Source of the DNA: Nocardioides kribbensis
Lineage (GTDB): Bacteria; Actinomycetota; Actinomycetes; Propionibacteriales; Nocardioidaceae
Assembly: GCF_015070375.1 (NCBI RefSeq)
Contig: NZ_JADCLL010000001.1
Span: 622,501-686,500, forward strand
DNA: 64,000 nucleotides
Direction: 5' to 3'
Part shown: in pieces, positions 8,904 through 18,000 of the stretch
Layout: every line of letters begins with the position of its first letter
Position numbering within the stretch: the stretch's first letter is position 1
Translations under genes and position numbers: made by a program
Notes under the pieces: model-generated
Database searches by the model: none
What the model was told of the DNA's origin: nothing
Seen by the model: the letters and a program-made list of their open reading frames with translations, nothing else

Positions 8904-9550
8904 ACGCGTTGGGGGCGGTCGTCCAGCAGCCGGTTGGCCAGCAGGGCCGCCTGCGCCCGTCGCTGCAGGCCCAGCTTGGCCAGCACGTTGGAGACGTAGT
9001 TCTTCACCGTCTTCTCGGCCAGGAACATGCGGTCGCCGATCTGGCGGTTGGTGAGGCCCTCGGCGATCAGGTCGAGGATCCGACGCTCCTGCGCCGTCAG
9101 CGTCCGCAGCTCGGCCGGCACCTCGCGCCGCGGCGCCGGCGTGCGCTCCGCGGCCCGGCGCACCAGGGCGGGGTCGATGAGCGTGCCGCCGGCGGCCAGC
9201 ACGGCCACCGCGTCGAGCAGCTCGGTGCCGGTGACCTGCTTGAGGACGTAGCCCGCCGCCCCGGCGTGCACGGCGGAGTAGAGCGCCTCGGCGTCGTCGT
9301 AGGACGTCAGCATCAGGCAGGCGATGCTCGGGTCGACCGCGCGCACGTGGCGGCAGACCTCGATGCCGGTGCCGTCGGGCAGCCGGGCGTCGAGGATGGC
9401 CACGTCGGGTCTCAGCGCCGGGATGCGCGCCATCGCGGTGGCGGCGCTGCCGGCCTCCCCCACGACGGAGTAGCCCTCGACGCTCTCCAGCAGGTCGTGC
9501 AGGCCCCGTCGTACGAGCTCGTGGTCGTCGAGCAGAAACAGTGTGGTCAC
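8897..9550 (-). CDS. devR: DevR/DosR-type NarL-family response regulator
   Basis: The 217-residue protein has a receiver domain (residues 1-120) and a LuxR/NarL HTH (about 148-210). The acidic pocket D8-D9, phospho-acceptor D54 in AILDARLPDG, T82 in LMLTSYDD and K104 in GYVLK are in place, at the same residue numbers as in mycobacterial DosR. The recognition region ERRILDLIAEGLTNRQIGDR, then MFLAEKTVKNYVSNVLAKLG, is nearly identical to DosR, which controls the hypoxia/NO dormancy response. It diverges from a DevS-like kinase with a DevR-box palindrome between them, suggesting autoregulation. The symbol is given by similarity; the regulon here is inferred. Confidence 0.85.
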   Translation of the reverse strand: MTTLFLLDDHELVRRGLHDLLESVEGYSVVGEAGSAATAMARIPALRPDVAILDARLPDGTGIEVCRHVRAVDPSIACLMLTSYDDAEALYSAVHAGAAGYVLKQVTGTELLDAVAVLAAGGTLIDPALVRRAAERTPAPRREVPAELRTLTAQERRILDLIAEGLTNRQIGDRMFLAEKTVKNYVSNVLAKLGLQRRAQAALLANRLLDDRPQRVG

Positions 9551-9632
9551 GGCGATCCCCCCTCAGGTCGGCCGAGAACGGGCACGTGGTGCTCCCGGCA
9601 CACAGTGTGACCCAGACGACAGCCGTCGACCA

Positions 9633-9646
9633 GGGACCAAAGTCCC
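9633..9646. promoter_or_regulatory. DevR-box palindrome between devR and devS
   Basis: GGGACCAAAGTCCC matches the core of the mycobacterial DosR/DevR operator (GGGACTWWAGTCCC) with symmetric GGGAC/GTCCC half-sites. A possible -10 hexamer CATGAT at 9670-9675 lies 37 bases from the box start in the devS direction, putting the box at the -35 region, the usual site for DevR activation. Confidence 0.75.
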
Positions 9647-9699
9647 GACACAGGTCCTCTCCCGCGGTGCATGATGGCGCTCCACGGCCGGGGGGACGG

Positions 9700-11448
9700 A
9701 TGGATCGCGACGACAACGACGAGGTGCCGGCACTCGGCTTCGACTCGCTGCTGCTGCAGCTGGTCGACCGTGCCGGGGAGCTGATCGGCGCGCGGGACCG
9801 GCTCAAGTCCCTCGTGCGCGCCAACCACGACCTCGTCACGGCGCTCGACCTGCCCACGGTGCGGCGCCGCGTGTGCTCGGTGGCCGCCGAGCTGGTCGAC
9901 GCCCGCTACGCCTGGCTCGTGGTGTGGGACGACGACGGCGAGCTCGAGGACTTCGTGCACCATGCGGTCGACGAGGGCGTGACCGGCTCCCTGGGCGGGG
10001 CGGTGGACCGGCAGCGCCTGCTCTCCGACGTGATGGCCACCGGCCACCCCCACGGCCTGGTCGCCGCCTGCGCCCCGCACTGCTCGTGCGGCACGCCCGA
10101 GCTGCACGAGCCGGAGGGCGGACTGCTCGTGGTGCCGATCCGTCCCCGCCAGCAGCTGCTCGGCACGCTCTACCTCACCGCCAAGCGCACCGGCACCTTC
10201 ACCGCCGACGACGAGGAGCTCGTGCACGCCCTCGCCGTCACCGCGGGCATCGCCATGACCAATGCCCGGCTCTTCGACGACCTCGCCTACCGCGAGCAGT
10301 GGTCCTCCGTGCTGGCCCAGGCCTCCCGTGACCTGTCGGTGCAAGAGGGCGAGGAGGTCACCGCCCTGCTCACCGGCGCCCGCGACCTGGCCGGCGCCGC
10401 GGTGGCCGCGGTGACCGCGCCCGGGGACGACCCGGCCACCCTCGTGACGACCCACGCGGTGGGGCTGGCGGCCGAGGCCTCGATCGGCCTGGTGCTGCCC
10501 GTGCGCGGCACGCTCGCCGGCAAGGCGGTGACCTCGGGGGTCGCCGCGGCCGCCGACGGCGTCGACCAGCTCTCGCCGCACGGCTACCGCGGCATGGGCG
10601 AGCTCGGCCACGCCCTCGCGGTGCCCTTCGTCATCGAGGACCGCGGGGTCGCGGCGCTGGTGCTGGCCCGGGAGCGGGGCGAGGGCGGCTTCCTGCGCCG
10701 CGACATCGAGATGGCCGAGGCCTTCGCCGCCCAGCTCGGGGTCGTGCTGGCCCAGGCCGAGGTCCGCGCCACCCGCGAGCGCCTCGGTCTGGTGGAGGAC
10801 CGGCAGCGCATCGCCCGCGACCTCCACGACCACGTGATCCAGCGCCTCTTCGCCGCGGGGCTCGGGCTCGACGCCGTCGTGCTCCAGATCGGCCCCGGGC
10901 CGGTGGCCGACCGCATCGCTCTCATGAACGAGGAGGTCAACGCGGCCATCAGCCAGATCCGGCAGAGCATCTTCTCGCTGGGGGCCACCTCCCGTCCCAC
11001 CTCGCTGCGCGGACGGGTGGCCGAGGTCGTCGGCACGACGGTCGGCTTCGCCGTGCCCCCGGCGACGACCTTCGCCGGCCCGGTCGAGCACGTGACCCAG
11101 GAGTCGCTGGCCCAGGACGTGGCCGCGGTGGTGCGGGAGAGCCTCGCCAACGCCGTGCGGCACGGGCGGGCCGGCACCGCTCACGTGCACGTCGCGGTGC
11201 GGGAGGGGTGGCTCGTCGTCGAGGTCGCCGACGACGGCATCGGGGCCGTCGACCTCACGCCCCGCGCCGAGCGGAGCGGCCTGTCCAACATGGCCGAGCG
11301 CGCACGGCGGCGCGGCGGGTCGATGACCGCGGAGGTGGTGCCCCGCGACGACGGCTCGGCGGGCGGCGCCCGGCTGGAGGCCGGGGCGAGCGACGACCCG
11401 CAGGCCGTGGCCGGTGGTGTCGTGGTGCGGTGGTCGGTGCCCCTCTGA
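9700..11448 (+). CDS. devS: DevS/DosS-like GAF-domain sensor histidine kinase
   Basis: The 582-residue cytoplasmic kinase has two GAF domains (about 45-200 and 215-355), a HisKA_3 dimerisation domain with phospho-His H376 in RIARDLHDHVIQRLF, and a HATPase domain (ESLANAVRHG, VADDGIG, GLSNMAERARRRGG). In mycobacterial DevS the first GAF binds heme through a His in the sequence NHPPMRSFLGVP. Here H136 in ELHEPEGGLLVVP aligns without gaps to that His, but the preceding loop is Cys-rich (C124-x3-C128-x-C130, CAPHCSCG), which is unusual. The ATG at 9700 has a GGGGGAC Shine-Dalgarno; a longer in-frame ORF starting at 9541 would overlap devR and was rejected. Partner: the divergent devR. Confidence 0.85.
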   Translation: MDRDDNDEVPALGFDSLLLQLVDRAGELIGARDRLKSLVRANHDLVTALDLPTVRRRVCSVAAELVDARYAWLVVWDDDGELEDFVHHAVDEGVTGSLGGAVDRQRLLSDVMATGHPHGLVAACAPHCSCGTPELHEPEGGLLVVPIRPRQQLLGTLYLTAKRTGTFTADDEELVHALAVTAGIAMTNARLFDDLAYREQWSSVLAQASRDLSVQEGEEVTALLTGARDLAGAAVAAVTAPGDDPATLVTTHAVGLAAEASIGLVLPVRGTLAGKAVTSGVAAAADGVDQLSPHGYRGMGELGHALAVPFVIEDRGVAALVLARERGEGGFLRRDIEMAEAFAAQLGVVLAQAEVRATRERLGLVEDRQRIARDLHDHVIQRLFAAGLGLDAVVLQIGPGPVADRIALMNEEVNAAISQIRQSIFSLGATSRPTSLRGRVAEVVGTTVGFAVPPATTFAGPVEHVTQESLAQDVAAVVRESLANAVRHGRAGTAHVHVAVREGWLVVEVADDGIGAVDLTPRAERSGLSNMAERARRRGGSMTAEVVPRDDGSAGGARLEAGASDDPQAVAGGVVVRWSVPL

Positions 11449-11466
11449 GGCACTCCCGACGCCGTC

Positions 11467-12177
11467 TCACGAGTCCTCCAGGACCGCGGCGTAGAGCGCC
11501 ACCGCGGCCAGCTGGGAGCGCACGTGGAGCTTGCGCAGCACCGCGCGCACCTGCGTCCGCACGGTCGCCTCCGACACCCCGGCGGCGACGGCGATCTCGG
11601 CCACGCTGGTGCCGGCGAAGAGGGAGTCGAGCACCTCCAGCTCGCGCGGCGAGAGCTGCGCGATCCGCCGCTCGACCGACGTCCGCTCCCGCCTGACGCG
11701 CGACCACGCGGCCACCAGCTCGGCCACCGTCTGCGGCTCCACCGACCGGTGCCCGGCCGCGGCCAGCCGCAGGGCGAGGTCGACCTCGCGCAGCGACGAC
11801 GTGCCCTCCACGACCTCGCTGGCGCCCGCCTCGAGGGCCGCGCCCCACCACGGGCCGCGCTCGGTCGTGGTCACCAGGACCCAGGGCGTGCCGACACCGG
11901 CGACGGCGGTGCGCAGCGCGCCGAGCCGCCGTGGACTGCCCACGTCGGCCACCACGAGCACGACGTCGGGCCGGCCGTGCTCGGCGGCGGAGCCGAGCAC
12001 GACGTGCTCGGTGAGGAAGCCGCGCCGTCGCAGCGCCGAGGCCACCGTCTCCGCCACGAGACCCTCGTCGGCGACGACCAGCACCCCGGGCCGCGACGGG
12101 GCGGGTCGTGACGTCGCCTCCGCGACGAAGGGCGTCACCACCGCCCGCCTCCCCGGCAGCGGGGAGGGGCGGCGCAA
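11467..12177 (-). CDS. LuxR-type transcriptional regulator with degenerate receiver domain
   Basis: The 236-residue protein has a receiver-like N-terminal fold (GVLVVADEGLVAETVASALR) and a C-terminal LuxR/NarL HTH (LSPRELEVLDSLFAGTSVAE, then VSEATVRTQVRAVLRKLHV). Where the phosphorylatable Asp is expected the sequence reads VVLVVADVGSP, so the acidic pocket is eroded and classical phosphorylation is doubtful. It is convergent with devS (18-base gap) and divergent from another LuxR-type gene with the same architecture; the two share the SEATVRTQV recognition helix and look paralogous. No cognate kinase is adjacent. Several start codons are possible; VVTPFV at residue 13 is an alternative. A role in controlling the downstream polysaccharide locus is inferred from position only. 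Confidence 0.75.
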   Translation of the reverse strand: MRRPSPLPGRRAVVTPFVAEATSRPAPSRPGVLVVADEGLVAETVASALRRRGFLTEHVVLGSAAEHGRPDVVLVVADVGSPRRLGALRTAVAGVGTPWVLVTTTERGPWWGAALEAGASEVVEGTSSLREVDLALRLAAAGHRSVEPQTVAELVAAWSRVRRERTSVERRIAQLSPRELEVLDSLFAGTSVAEIAVAAGVSEATVRTQVRAVLRKLHVRSQLAAVALYAAVLEDS

Positions 12178-12352
12178 GCGGCTGGGCCGGCGGGTCTCGT
12201 GGGGCAGACGACGGCGTCTGTGCAGGTCACAGGCCCACAGTGGAGTGTGGACGGGTCGCCGGTCGGGCGTCGCACCCCCGCATCCTGACTATTGGGCACG
12301 CGCAGGCGCAGGCGTGCGTCGGACCGACCGGTCGACTCGTCAAGCTTGGGTA

Positions 12353-12366
12353 GGGACCTAAGTCCC
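12353..12366 (+). promoter_or_regulatory. DevR-box palindrome upstream of an orphan LuxR regulator
   Basis: GGGACCTAAGTCCC is a near-perfect DevR operator core. A -10-like TAGGCT lies at 12391-12396, predicting a transcription start near 12403 and placing the box centre at about -43, the typical activating position for DevR. The start codon it serves is at 12456. Confidence 0.7.
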
Positions 12367-12455
12367 TGTGAGGACCCTGAGGGCCGTTCCTAGGCTCCGA
12401 CCAGTCGCACGCACCGGGAGAGCCCGCGTGGTGCCGATTGCTGGAGGGGGGCCCA

Positions 12456-13148
12456 GTGAGTCAGTCTGTCGTGCCGCGGAGTGGGTTCCGCGTGCTGATC
12501 ATCGAGAACCACGTCCTGTTCGCCGAGTCGCTCGAGCTCGCGCTCGGGGTGGAGGGCTACGACGCGCGCCGGGTGCGCCTGGACGACGTCGCCGGCGCGC
12601 CCGGGCAGCTGTCGAGCACCCTGGCGCGGCTGCGTCCGCGGATGGTGCTCATCGGGCTCGACCCGGGGCCGTTGGGCCAGGCGGCCCGCGTCGTGCGCAC
12701 CATCGCCGCGACCGGCACGCCGGTCGTCGTCGTCACCTCCTCGCCCGACCGTGCCACGTGGGGGGAGTGCGTGCGGCTCGGGGCGCGCCAGGTCGTGAGC
12801 AAGACCCGGCCGCTCAACGACCTGCTCGCCGTCGTGCGACGACTGCACCACGGGCTGCCCGTGCTGCAGGTCAGCGAGCGCGAGGAGCTGCTGCGCCTGT
12901 GGCAGGAGCAGCGCCACGACCACGAGGACCTCCGCCGGCGTCTCGAGCTGCTGACCACGCGCGAGCAGGAGGTGCTCCAGGGGCTGATGCGCGGCTCGCT
13001 GGTGCGCGACATCGCCCGCGAGTCGGTGGTCTCCGAGGCCACGGTGCGCACCCAGGTGAAGTCGATCCTGGCCAAGCTCGGGGTCTCCTCCCAGCTCTCC
13101 GCGGTCGGCATCGCCCACCGTGTCGGGTGGTACTCCGCCGTGGGCTGA
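12456..13148 (+). CDS. LuxR-type regulator with atypical receiver domain, probable DevR target
   Basis: The 230-residue protein has a receiver-like domain (FRVLIIENHVLFAESLELAL) and a LuxR/NarL HTH (LTTREQEVLQGLMRGSLVRD, then SEATVRTQVKSILAKLGV). The phospho-acceptor position reads VLIGLDPG rather than the usual VLLD, so activation by phosphorylation is uncertain; the Lys in VVSKT remains. A helical linker rich in Glu/Arg (EELLRLWQEQRHDHEDLRRR) separates the domains and may form a coiled coil for dimerisation. The GTG at 12456 is preferred because GGAGGGGGG precedes it; an ATG at 12438 is in frame but lacks that spacing. The gene sits directly before the sugar transferase that opens the polysaccharide locus, so it is the best local candidate regulator. 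Confidence 0.78.
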   Translation: MSQSVVPRSGFRVLIIENHVLFAESLELALGVEGYDARRVRLDDVAGAPGQLSSTLARLRPRMVLIGLDPGPLGQAARVVRTIAATGTPVVVVTSSPDRATWGECVRLGARQVVSKTRPLNDLLAVVRRLHHGLPVLQVSEREELLRLWQEQRHDHEDLRRRLELLTTREQEVLQGLMRGSLVRDIARESVVSEATVRTQVKSILAKLGVSSQLSAVGIAHRVGWYSAVG

Positions 13149-13263
13149 GCCGGCGTCGGGGCGGCCCGCGGATGTGCCGTATTTGCGGGATGCCCACCCC
13201 CAGAGCCCTCCCTAGCGTGGAGCGCGATGAGCGGCCCGTGAGGGCGACTCGAGGGGGTAGCAG

Positions 13264-14154
13264 ATGTCGAGCATCGAGCTGGAGCACGCCGGGCCCGAGC
13301 CCGGGTCACCGAGGGCGGAGCTCGCCCGGGTCGACAGGGCGGCGGACGGTGGTCTGGTCGACGTGGGGCTGGTCGACGTGGGGCTGGTCGACGTGGGGCT
13401 GGTCGACGCGGGGCTGGTCGACGTCGGCCTCGTCGACGTCGGACTGGCCGACCTGGTGCCCGAGGGTCTGCCCGAGCTGGTGGCCGACCTCGGCGCCGAC
13501 CTGGCCGCCGACCTCGCCGCCGGGGAGCGGTGGCTCGGCTCGCAGGCCACGCGGGCCTGCCGGGCGGCCTGCGACCTCGCAGGTCGTGCGGCCGCGCTGC
13601 TGCTGCTGCTGGGCGTGCTGCCGCTGCTGCTGGGGCTCGTGCTCGCCGTGCGGCTGGACTCGGCCGGCCCCGCGCTCTTCCGCCAGGTGCGGGTGGGGCG
13701 CGGTGAGCGTCCCTTCATCATGCTGAAGCTGCGCTCGATGGAGGTCGCGGCCGAGCTGCGCCTGGAGGCCGTCGCCCACCTCGACGAGGGCAACGGGGTG
13801 CTCTTCAAGATGCGCCGCGACCCCCGCGTCACCCGGGTCGGTGCCGTGCTGCGGCGCTGGTCGCTCGACGAGCTGCCCCAGCTGTGGAACGTCGTGCGCG
13901 GGGACATGGCCCTCGTCGGACCGCGGCCCGCGCTGCCCTCGGAGGTGGAGGCCTACGACGAGCGGACGCGACGACGCCTGCGGGTGAAGCCCGGGCTGAC
14001 CGGCCTGTGGCAGGTCTCGGGCCGCTCCGACCTGTCGTGGGACGACAGCGTCCGACTCGACCTGACCTACGTCGACCAGTGGTCGCTGCGTCTGGAGGCC
14101 TCGATCCTGCTGCGCACCCTCGGCGCCGTCGTCGGCCGCCGCGGCGCCTACTGA
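13264..14154 (+). CDS. Undecaprenyl-phosphate sugar phosphotransferase (bacterial sugar transferase family)
   Basis: The enzyme should start repeat-unit synthesis by transferring a sugar-1-phosphate to undecaprenyl phosphate at the inner membrane face. Residues about 98-296 form the PglC/WbaP-type catalytic domain: a hydrophobic helix (AAALLLLLGVLPLLLGLVLA), then PALFRQVRVGRGERPF, MLKLRSM, the active-site region RVGAVLRRWSLDELPQLWNV, GDMALVGPRP and KPGLTGLWQVSGRSDL. The first 95 residues are unusual: about seven copies of the pentapeptide GLVDV in an acidic leader, encoded by 15-bp tandem repeats. The four N-terminal helices of WbaP proteins are absent. Start ATG is preceded by GAGGGGG. First gene of the polysaccharide locus. 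Confidence 0.88.
   Translation: MSSIELEHAGPEPGSPRAELARVDRAADGGLVDVGLVDVGLVDVGLVDAGLVDVGLVDVGLADLVPEGLPELVADLGADLAADLAAGERWLGSQATRACRAACDLAGRAAALLLLLGVLPLLLGLVLAVRLDSAGPALFRQVRVGRGERPFIMLKLRSMEVAAELRLEAVAHLDEGNGVLFKMRRDPRVTRVGAVLRRWSLDELPQLWNVVRGDMALVGPRPALPSEVEAYDERTRRRLRVKPGLTGLWQVSGRSDLSWDDSVRLDLTYVDQWSLRLEASILLRTLGAVVGRRGAY
13352..13448 (+). repeat. 15-bp tandem repeat encoding (GLVDV)n
   Basis: About six and a half copies of GGGCTGGTCGACGTG run in frame within the sugar transferase gene. The first three copies are nearly identical in DNA, later ones diverge at third positions, indicating recent slippage expansion at the 5' end of the array. Confidence 0.85.
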
Positions 14155-14353
14155 CGCGTGCGCACCCGCCACGGCCGCCACCCGCTCGGGTGCGGAGCGG
14201 TCGGCGGTCGGCGGTCCCGGGGCGGGCAAGGGTCGACCGGAGGCTCGTCCACACCGGCAGTGCCCCGACCCGCTCCGGGCGCAGGACACCAGCAGCCCGG
14301 GCGACGCCCCCACCGACACCCCTCCCCCGCCTGCCCCGCCCCCTGGTCGGCAA

Positions 14354-14650
14354 CGGTCCTGGGTTGATCGAACGTTCGTTCAACCCAGAAGCACCTCGGC
14401 CCGCCCACGACACGCAGCCCCACGAACAGCCACGACGCCACCGACACCACCGGGCCGCCAGCCGCGGGCTGCGGGTCGCGGGTCGCGGGTCGCGGGTCGC
14501 GGGTCGCTGACGGTCCTGGGTTGATCGAACGTTCGTCCAACCCGAAAGGACCTCGGCCCGCCGAGGACACGCGAGCCCACGACGGCCCCGACGCCACCGG
14601 CACCCCGGTGCCCCCGGCCGCCGGTCGCCGGTCGCTGGCGGTCCTCCGTC
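14354..14650. repeat. Duplicated intergenic unit headed by an ATCGAACGTTCG dyad
   Basis: Two copies begin CGGTCCTGGGTTGATCGAAC (14354 and 14511) and share the dyad (14361-14386 and 14518-14543; 12 of 13 and 11 of 13 paired positions around AACGTT), then ACCTCGGCCCGCC, ACGCCACCG and a final GGTCGCTG. A third, degenerate start (CGGTCCTCCGTCGATCCGAC) is at 14639. The dyad could be a TetR-type operator or a hairpin in RNA. Confidence 0.7.
14471..14505. repeat. (GCGGGTC)5 heptamer array
   Basis: Five perfect tandem copies of GCGGGTC lie at the end of the first intergenic unit; the second unit has only a decayed version (CCGGTCGCCGGTCGCTGG). This is a simple-sequence expansion, not a CRISPR array. 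Confidence 0.85.
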
Positions 14651-14833
14651 GATCCGACGGCCGATCACCCCAGGAGGGCCTGCGAGGCCACGAGCGTGGA
14701 CCGACCGACGTGGCGCCGTCAGCGCGGGCACCGTCGCGCGGTGCACAGCGGCCGCACCCGCGGGCACCGCGCCGAGCCGGGCGGCTGGCACCGCTGGATC
14801 GATCCTCCGACGGCGCCGAGGGGCCCGGGAACG

Positions 14834-14874
14834 ACGACGCCCCACCCCGCTGCGTGAGCGGGGTGGGGCGTCGT
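14834..14874. terminator. Very strong 18-bp hairpin terminator
   Basis: ACGACGCCCCACCCCGCT pairs perfectly with AGCGGGGTGGGGCGTCGT around a 5-base loop. It lies about 200 bases beyond the stop of the minus-strand NHL gene and 680 bases beyond the sugar transferase, and can stop transcription from both sides. Confidence 0.75.
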
Positions 14875-15078
14875 GGTCGGGTGACCCCCCTCCCCCCAGA
14901 GGGGTGGGCCCGGGTCAGGGCGGGCGGTCAGGCCGGTGAGCGGGCCCGGCAGGCGCTCCGGGTCACCGGCGCACCGCCGGCGGCCACGGGAGCGTCGTCC
15001 GAGCATCGGCGGCCACGCGAGCGTCGTCCGAGCGCCCTCGAGGGCCACCGAGGGTCGCTGGGAGGGTCACTGAAAGGG

Positions 15079-18000
15079 TCACTGGAGGGTCACCGTGCGC
15101 CAGGCCGTGCGGGCGGAGACGTTGCCGGCCCCGTCGGCCGCGGTCACCTGGTAGCCGTAGCGGCCCGCCGAGGGCGGGGCGAAGGTGTAGGCCCAGGTGG
15201 CCGTCGGCACGCCGGGCGAGACCCCGGCGGCGACGGTCGTGTAGGGACCCCAACCGCTGCCGTTCCACCACAGCTTGCTGACCGTGTCCTGCAGCGCGAC
15301 GCGCACCGAGGTGACCCCGACGGCGTCGGTGGCGTCGCCCGAGAGCACCACCGAGGGCATCGACGCGGTGGCGTTGGTGGCGGCGGGTGCCAGCACCCGT
15401 GCCACCGGTGCGGTCGTGTCGGGCGCCCCGCTCAGCGTGAAGGAACGGGTGGCCGGGTCGGTGTCGGGCGTGCCCGAGGCGTCGGTCGCGGTCGCGGTGA
15501 CGGCGTAGGAGCCGGCCGGTGCTCCCGGCAGCGTGTAGCCCCAGGTGGCCGACGGGGTGCCCGAGCCCGTCAGGGTCGCGGCCACGGTGGCCGGCGCGGT
15601 GGTGAAGGCGGTGCCGTTCCACGAGCGGCCGGAGCCGTCGGTGATGGCGAGGCGCACGCCCGCCACCGCGCGGTCGTCGGTGGCGGTGCCGCTCAGCGCG
15701 ACGTTGCCGCTGGGCAGGCTCGCCCCCGCCTCCGGCGAGGTGATCGTGGTGTCGGGGGCGACGGTGTCGGGCGCCTCCGTGGTCACGGTGAAGGGCACCG
15801 AGGGCCGGGAGCCGTCGATGAGCCCGGCGGCGTCGCGCGCCTCCACGGTGATCGTGTAGGAGCCGGCCGCCCGTGGCGTCCACTCCCACGACCAGCCGGT
15901 GCTCGTCGCACCGGGCGCGTCCAGCGTCGCGGGCCACGACGTGTACCCCGTGGAGAAGCCGGTCGACCCGCTCCCGCTCCACCAGCGCCCGGTCGCGTTG
16001 TCCTTGAGGGCCAGGCGCACCCCGGCGACGCCGACGTTGTCGGTCGCGGCGCCGGCGAAGCGCACCGTGCCCAGCGGCAGCGCCGCCGCAGGAGCCGGCG
16101 GTGGGGCGGGGAAGGTCAGCGTGCCGTCGGGGCGCGTGGTGTCGTTGGTGGTGGGCGGCGGCAGCGGCGGCGGGGTGGCGCCGGTCATGGCGAAGGAGCG
16201 CACGACCGCGGACCCGGCGTTGACGTTGCCGTTGTGGTCTAGGGTCCGCACGGTGGTCAGGTAGCGGCCACGGGCGCCGACCCCGGGGAAGACGAAGCGC
16301 CACGACACCGAGGTCGCGGGCGCGGCGCTTGAGGTCCACGAGGCGATCGACCACGTCGGGGCGGCGTCCCAGCTGGCGTCGGAGGAGTTCCAGTAGAGCC
16401 CGGTGTCGGCGTCCTGCACCGACAGCTCGACGTTGCCGACCGACTGGTTGTCGGCGGCCGTGCCGGTGAGGGTGACCGAGGCCAGCGGCAGCACGCTGCT
16501 CTGGGCCGGGGCGCTCACCACCGGGGCCGACGGCGCGGTCGACTCGTAGGTGCGCGCGGCACCGGTGTCGTAGACCTGGATCCGGTCGTTGCCCGAGTCG
16601 GCGACGTAGACCCGGCCCTGGCCGTCGCAGTCGATGCCGGCAGGGCCGCGGAAGGAGTAGGGGTCCTGGCCGTAGGTGGAGCCCCAGCGGGTCACGAACG
16701 TGCCGTCGGGGTCCATCACGGTGACCTTGGCCGCCTGCTCGTCGACGATGTGGACCTGGCCGCCGCAGAAGGTGAGGTCGGCGATGTCGCGGAACTGGCC
16801 GAGCGCGGTGCCGGAGGCGCCGTAGGAGGCCAGCTCGTTGCCGGCCTGGTCGAAGACGCGCACCCGGGTGCCCGCCCCGATGTAGATGTTGCCCGTCGCC
16901 GGGTCGACCGCCGTGCCGCTGCCCCGCACGGCGATGAAGTTGGCGTCGGGGTCGTCCACGGTCGGGCTGGCGTCGAGCTCGGCGAAGGTGACGGCGTCGA
17001 GGATCTTGACGCTGGAGGCCATCCGGTCGGTGATGATCGCGACCTGCCGGCCGTCGGGGCGGGTGTAGAACTCCACGTCGCCGGGCCAGCGGAAGTGGCC
17101 GTTGTCGGTGTCGTCGGAGCCGATCTCGCCCACCTGGCGCACGTAGGTCGGGGTACCGCCGGCGGTGGTCGGGGCGTTGTAGACCTGGAGGTGGTGGCCG
17201 CGCTCGTTGACCACCCACAGCCGCTTCGGGGTCGTGGCCGTCGGCGGCTGCACCGCGATGTGGCGCGGGTAGTTCATGTCGAAGGCGCCGCCCGGCCCAC
17301 GGCGGCCCCAGGCGCCGAGGGACGCGCCGGTGGAGCTGAACCGCTGGAAGCGCTGGGCCCAGGCGTCGGCCACCCACACGTCGCCGGTGGCGTCGTCGAC
17401 CGACACGTCGCGCGGCTGCGCGAGCATGCCCACCGGAGGTCGCCGCGACGGGCTCGGGGCCCGCAGCAGCGGGGTGCCGCCGGAGGTGTACTTCTCGACC
17501 TCGAAGCCCCCGAAGTCGCCGACCCACACGTTGCCCTCGTCGTCGACGTCGACCTGGCGCCCGCCGCCGGAGAACTGGCCGGGGCCCTCCCCCTCGCCGC
17601 CGAAGCTCCCGACGTAGGACCCGTCGCGGCGGAAGACGTCGATGTCGGAGTTCTCCGCGTCGACGAGGTAGACCCGGCCCGAGGCGTCGTCGACGGTGAT
17701 GCTGCGGTTGTCGCCACCGGTCTGGGTCGTGGCGAAGGTCGACAGGTAGGTGCCGTCGCGCCCGTAGACGTAGGCCCGGCGGTTCCAGGCGTCGGTCATG
17801 TAGATCTGGTCGTCGTCGGTGATGTCGATGCCGTAGACGCGCGCCTGGTTGGTCTCCGACGTGCCCGGGGGCGTGATGGCCCACGAGCCGAGCTCGTCGA
17901 CGGTCCGGGTGGCGTCGTTGAAGTGCAGGTGCAGCAGGCGCGGCGGGTTGGCCTCGTCGAGGGTGTTCGCGGTCACCGAGAGGTTCTGGTAGTGGCTGTC

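Larger units (their letters stand above)
14155..15078. other. 924-bp intergenic region between convergent genes, with duplicated palindromic units
   Basis: No convincing gene was found here. The stretch lies between the convergent sugar transferase and the first NHL protein gene. It contains two copies of a unit of about 157 bp, each opened by a 26-bp dyad, a heptamer array, degenerate further copies, and a strong terminator hairpin. The ORFs that cross it are Arg/Pro-rich shadows. Confidence 0.6.

Noticed and set aside
9541..9699. 53-residue N-terminal extension of the DevS-like kinase
   Set aside because: It would overlap the devR start and run through the DevR box and promoter; a good Shine-Dalgarno and homology support the start at 9700.
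14471..14505. Possible CRISPR-like array
   Set aside because: It is a perfect 7-bp tandem repeat with no spacers and no cas genes nearby.
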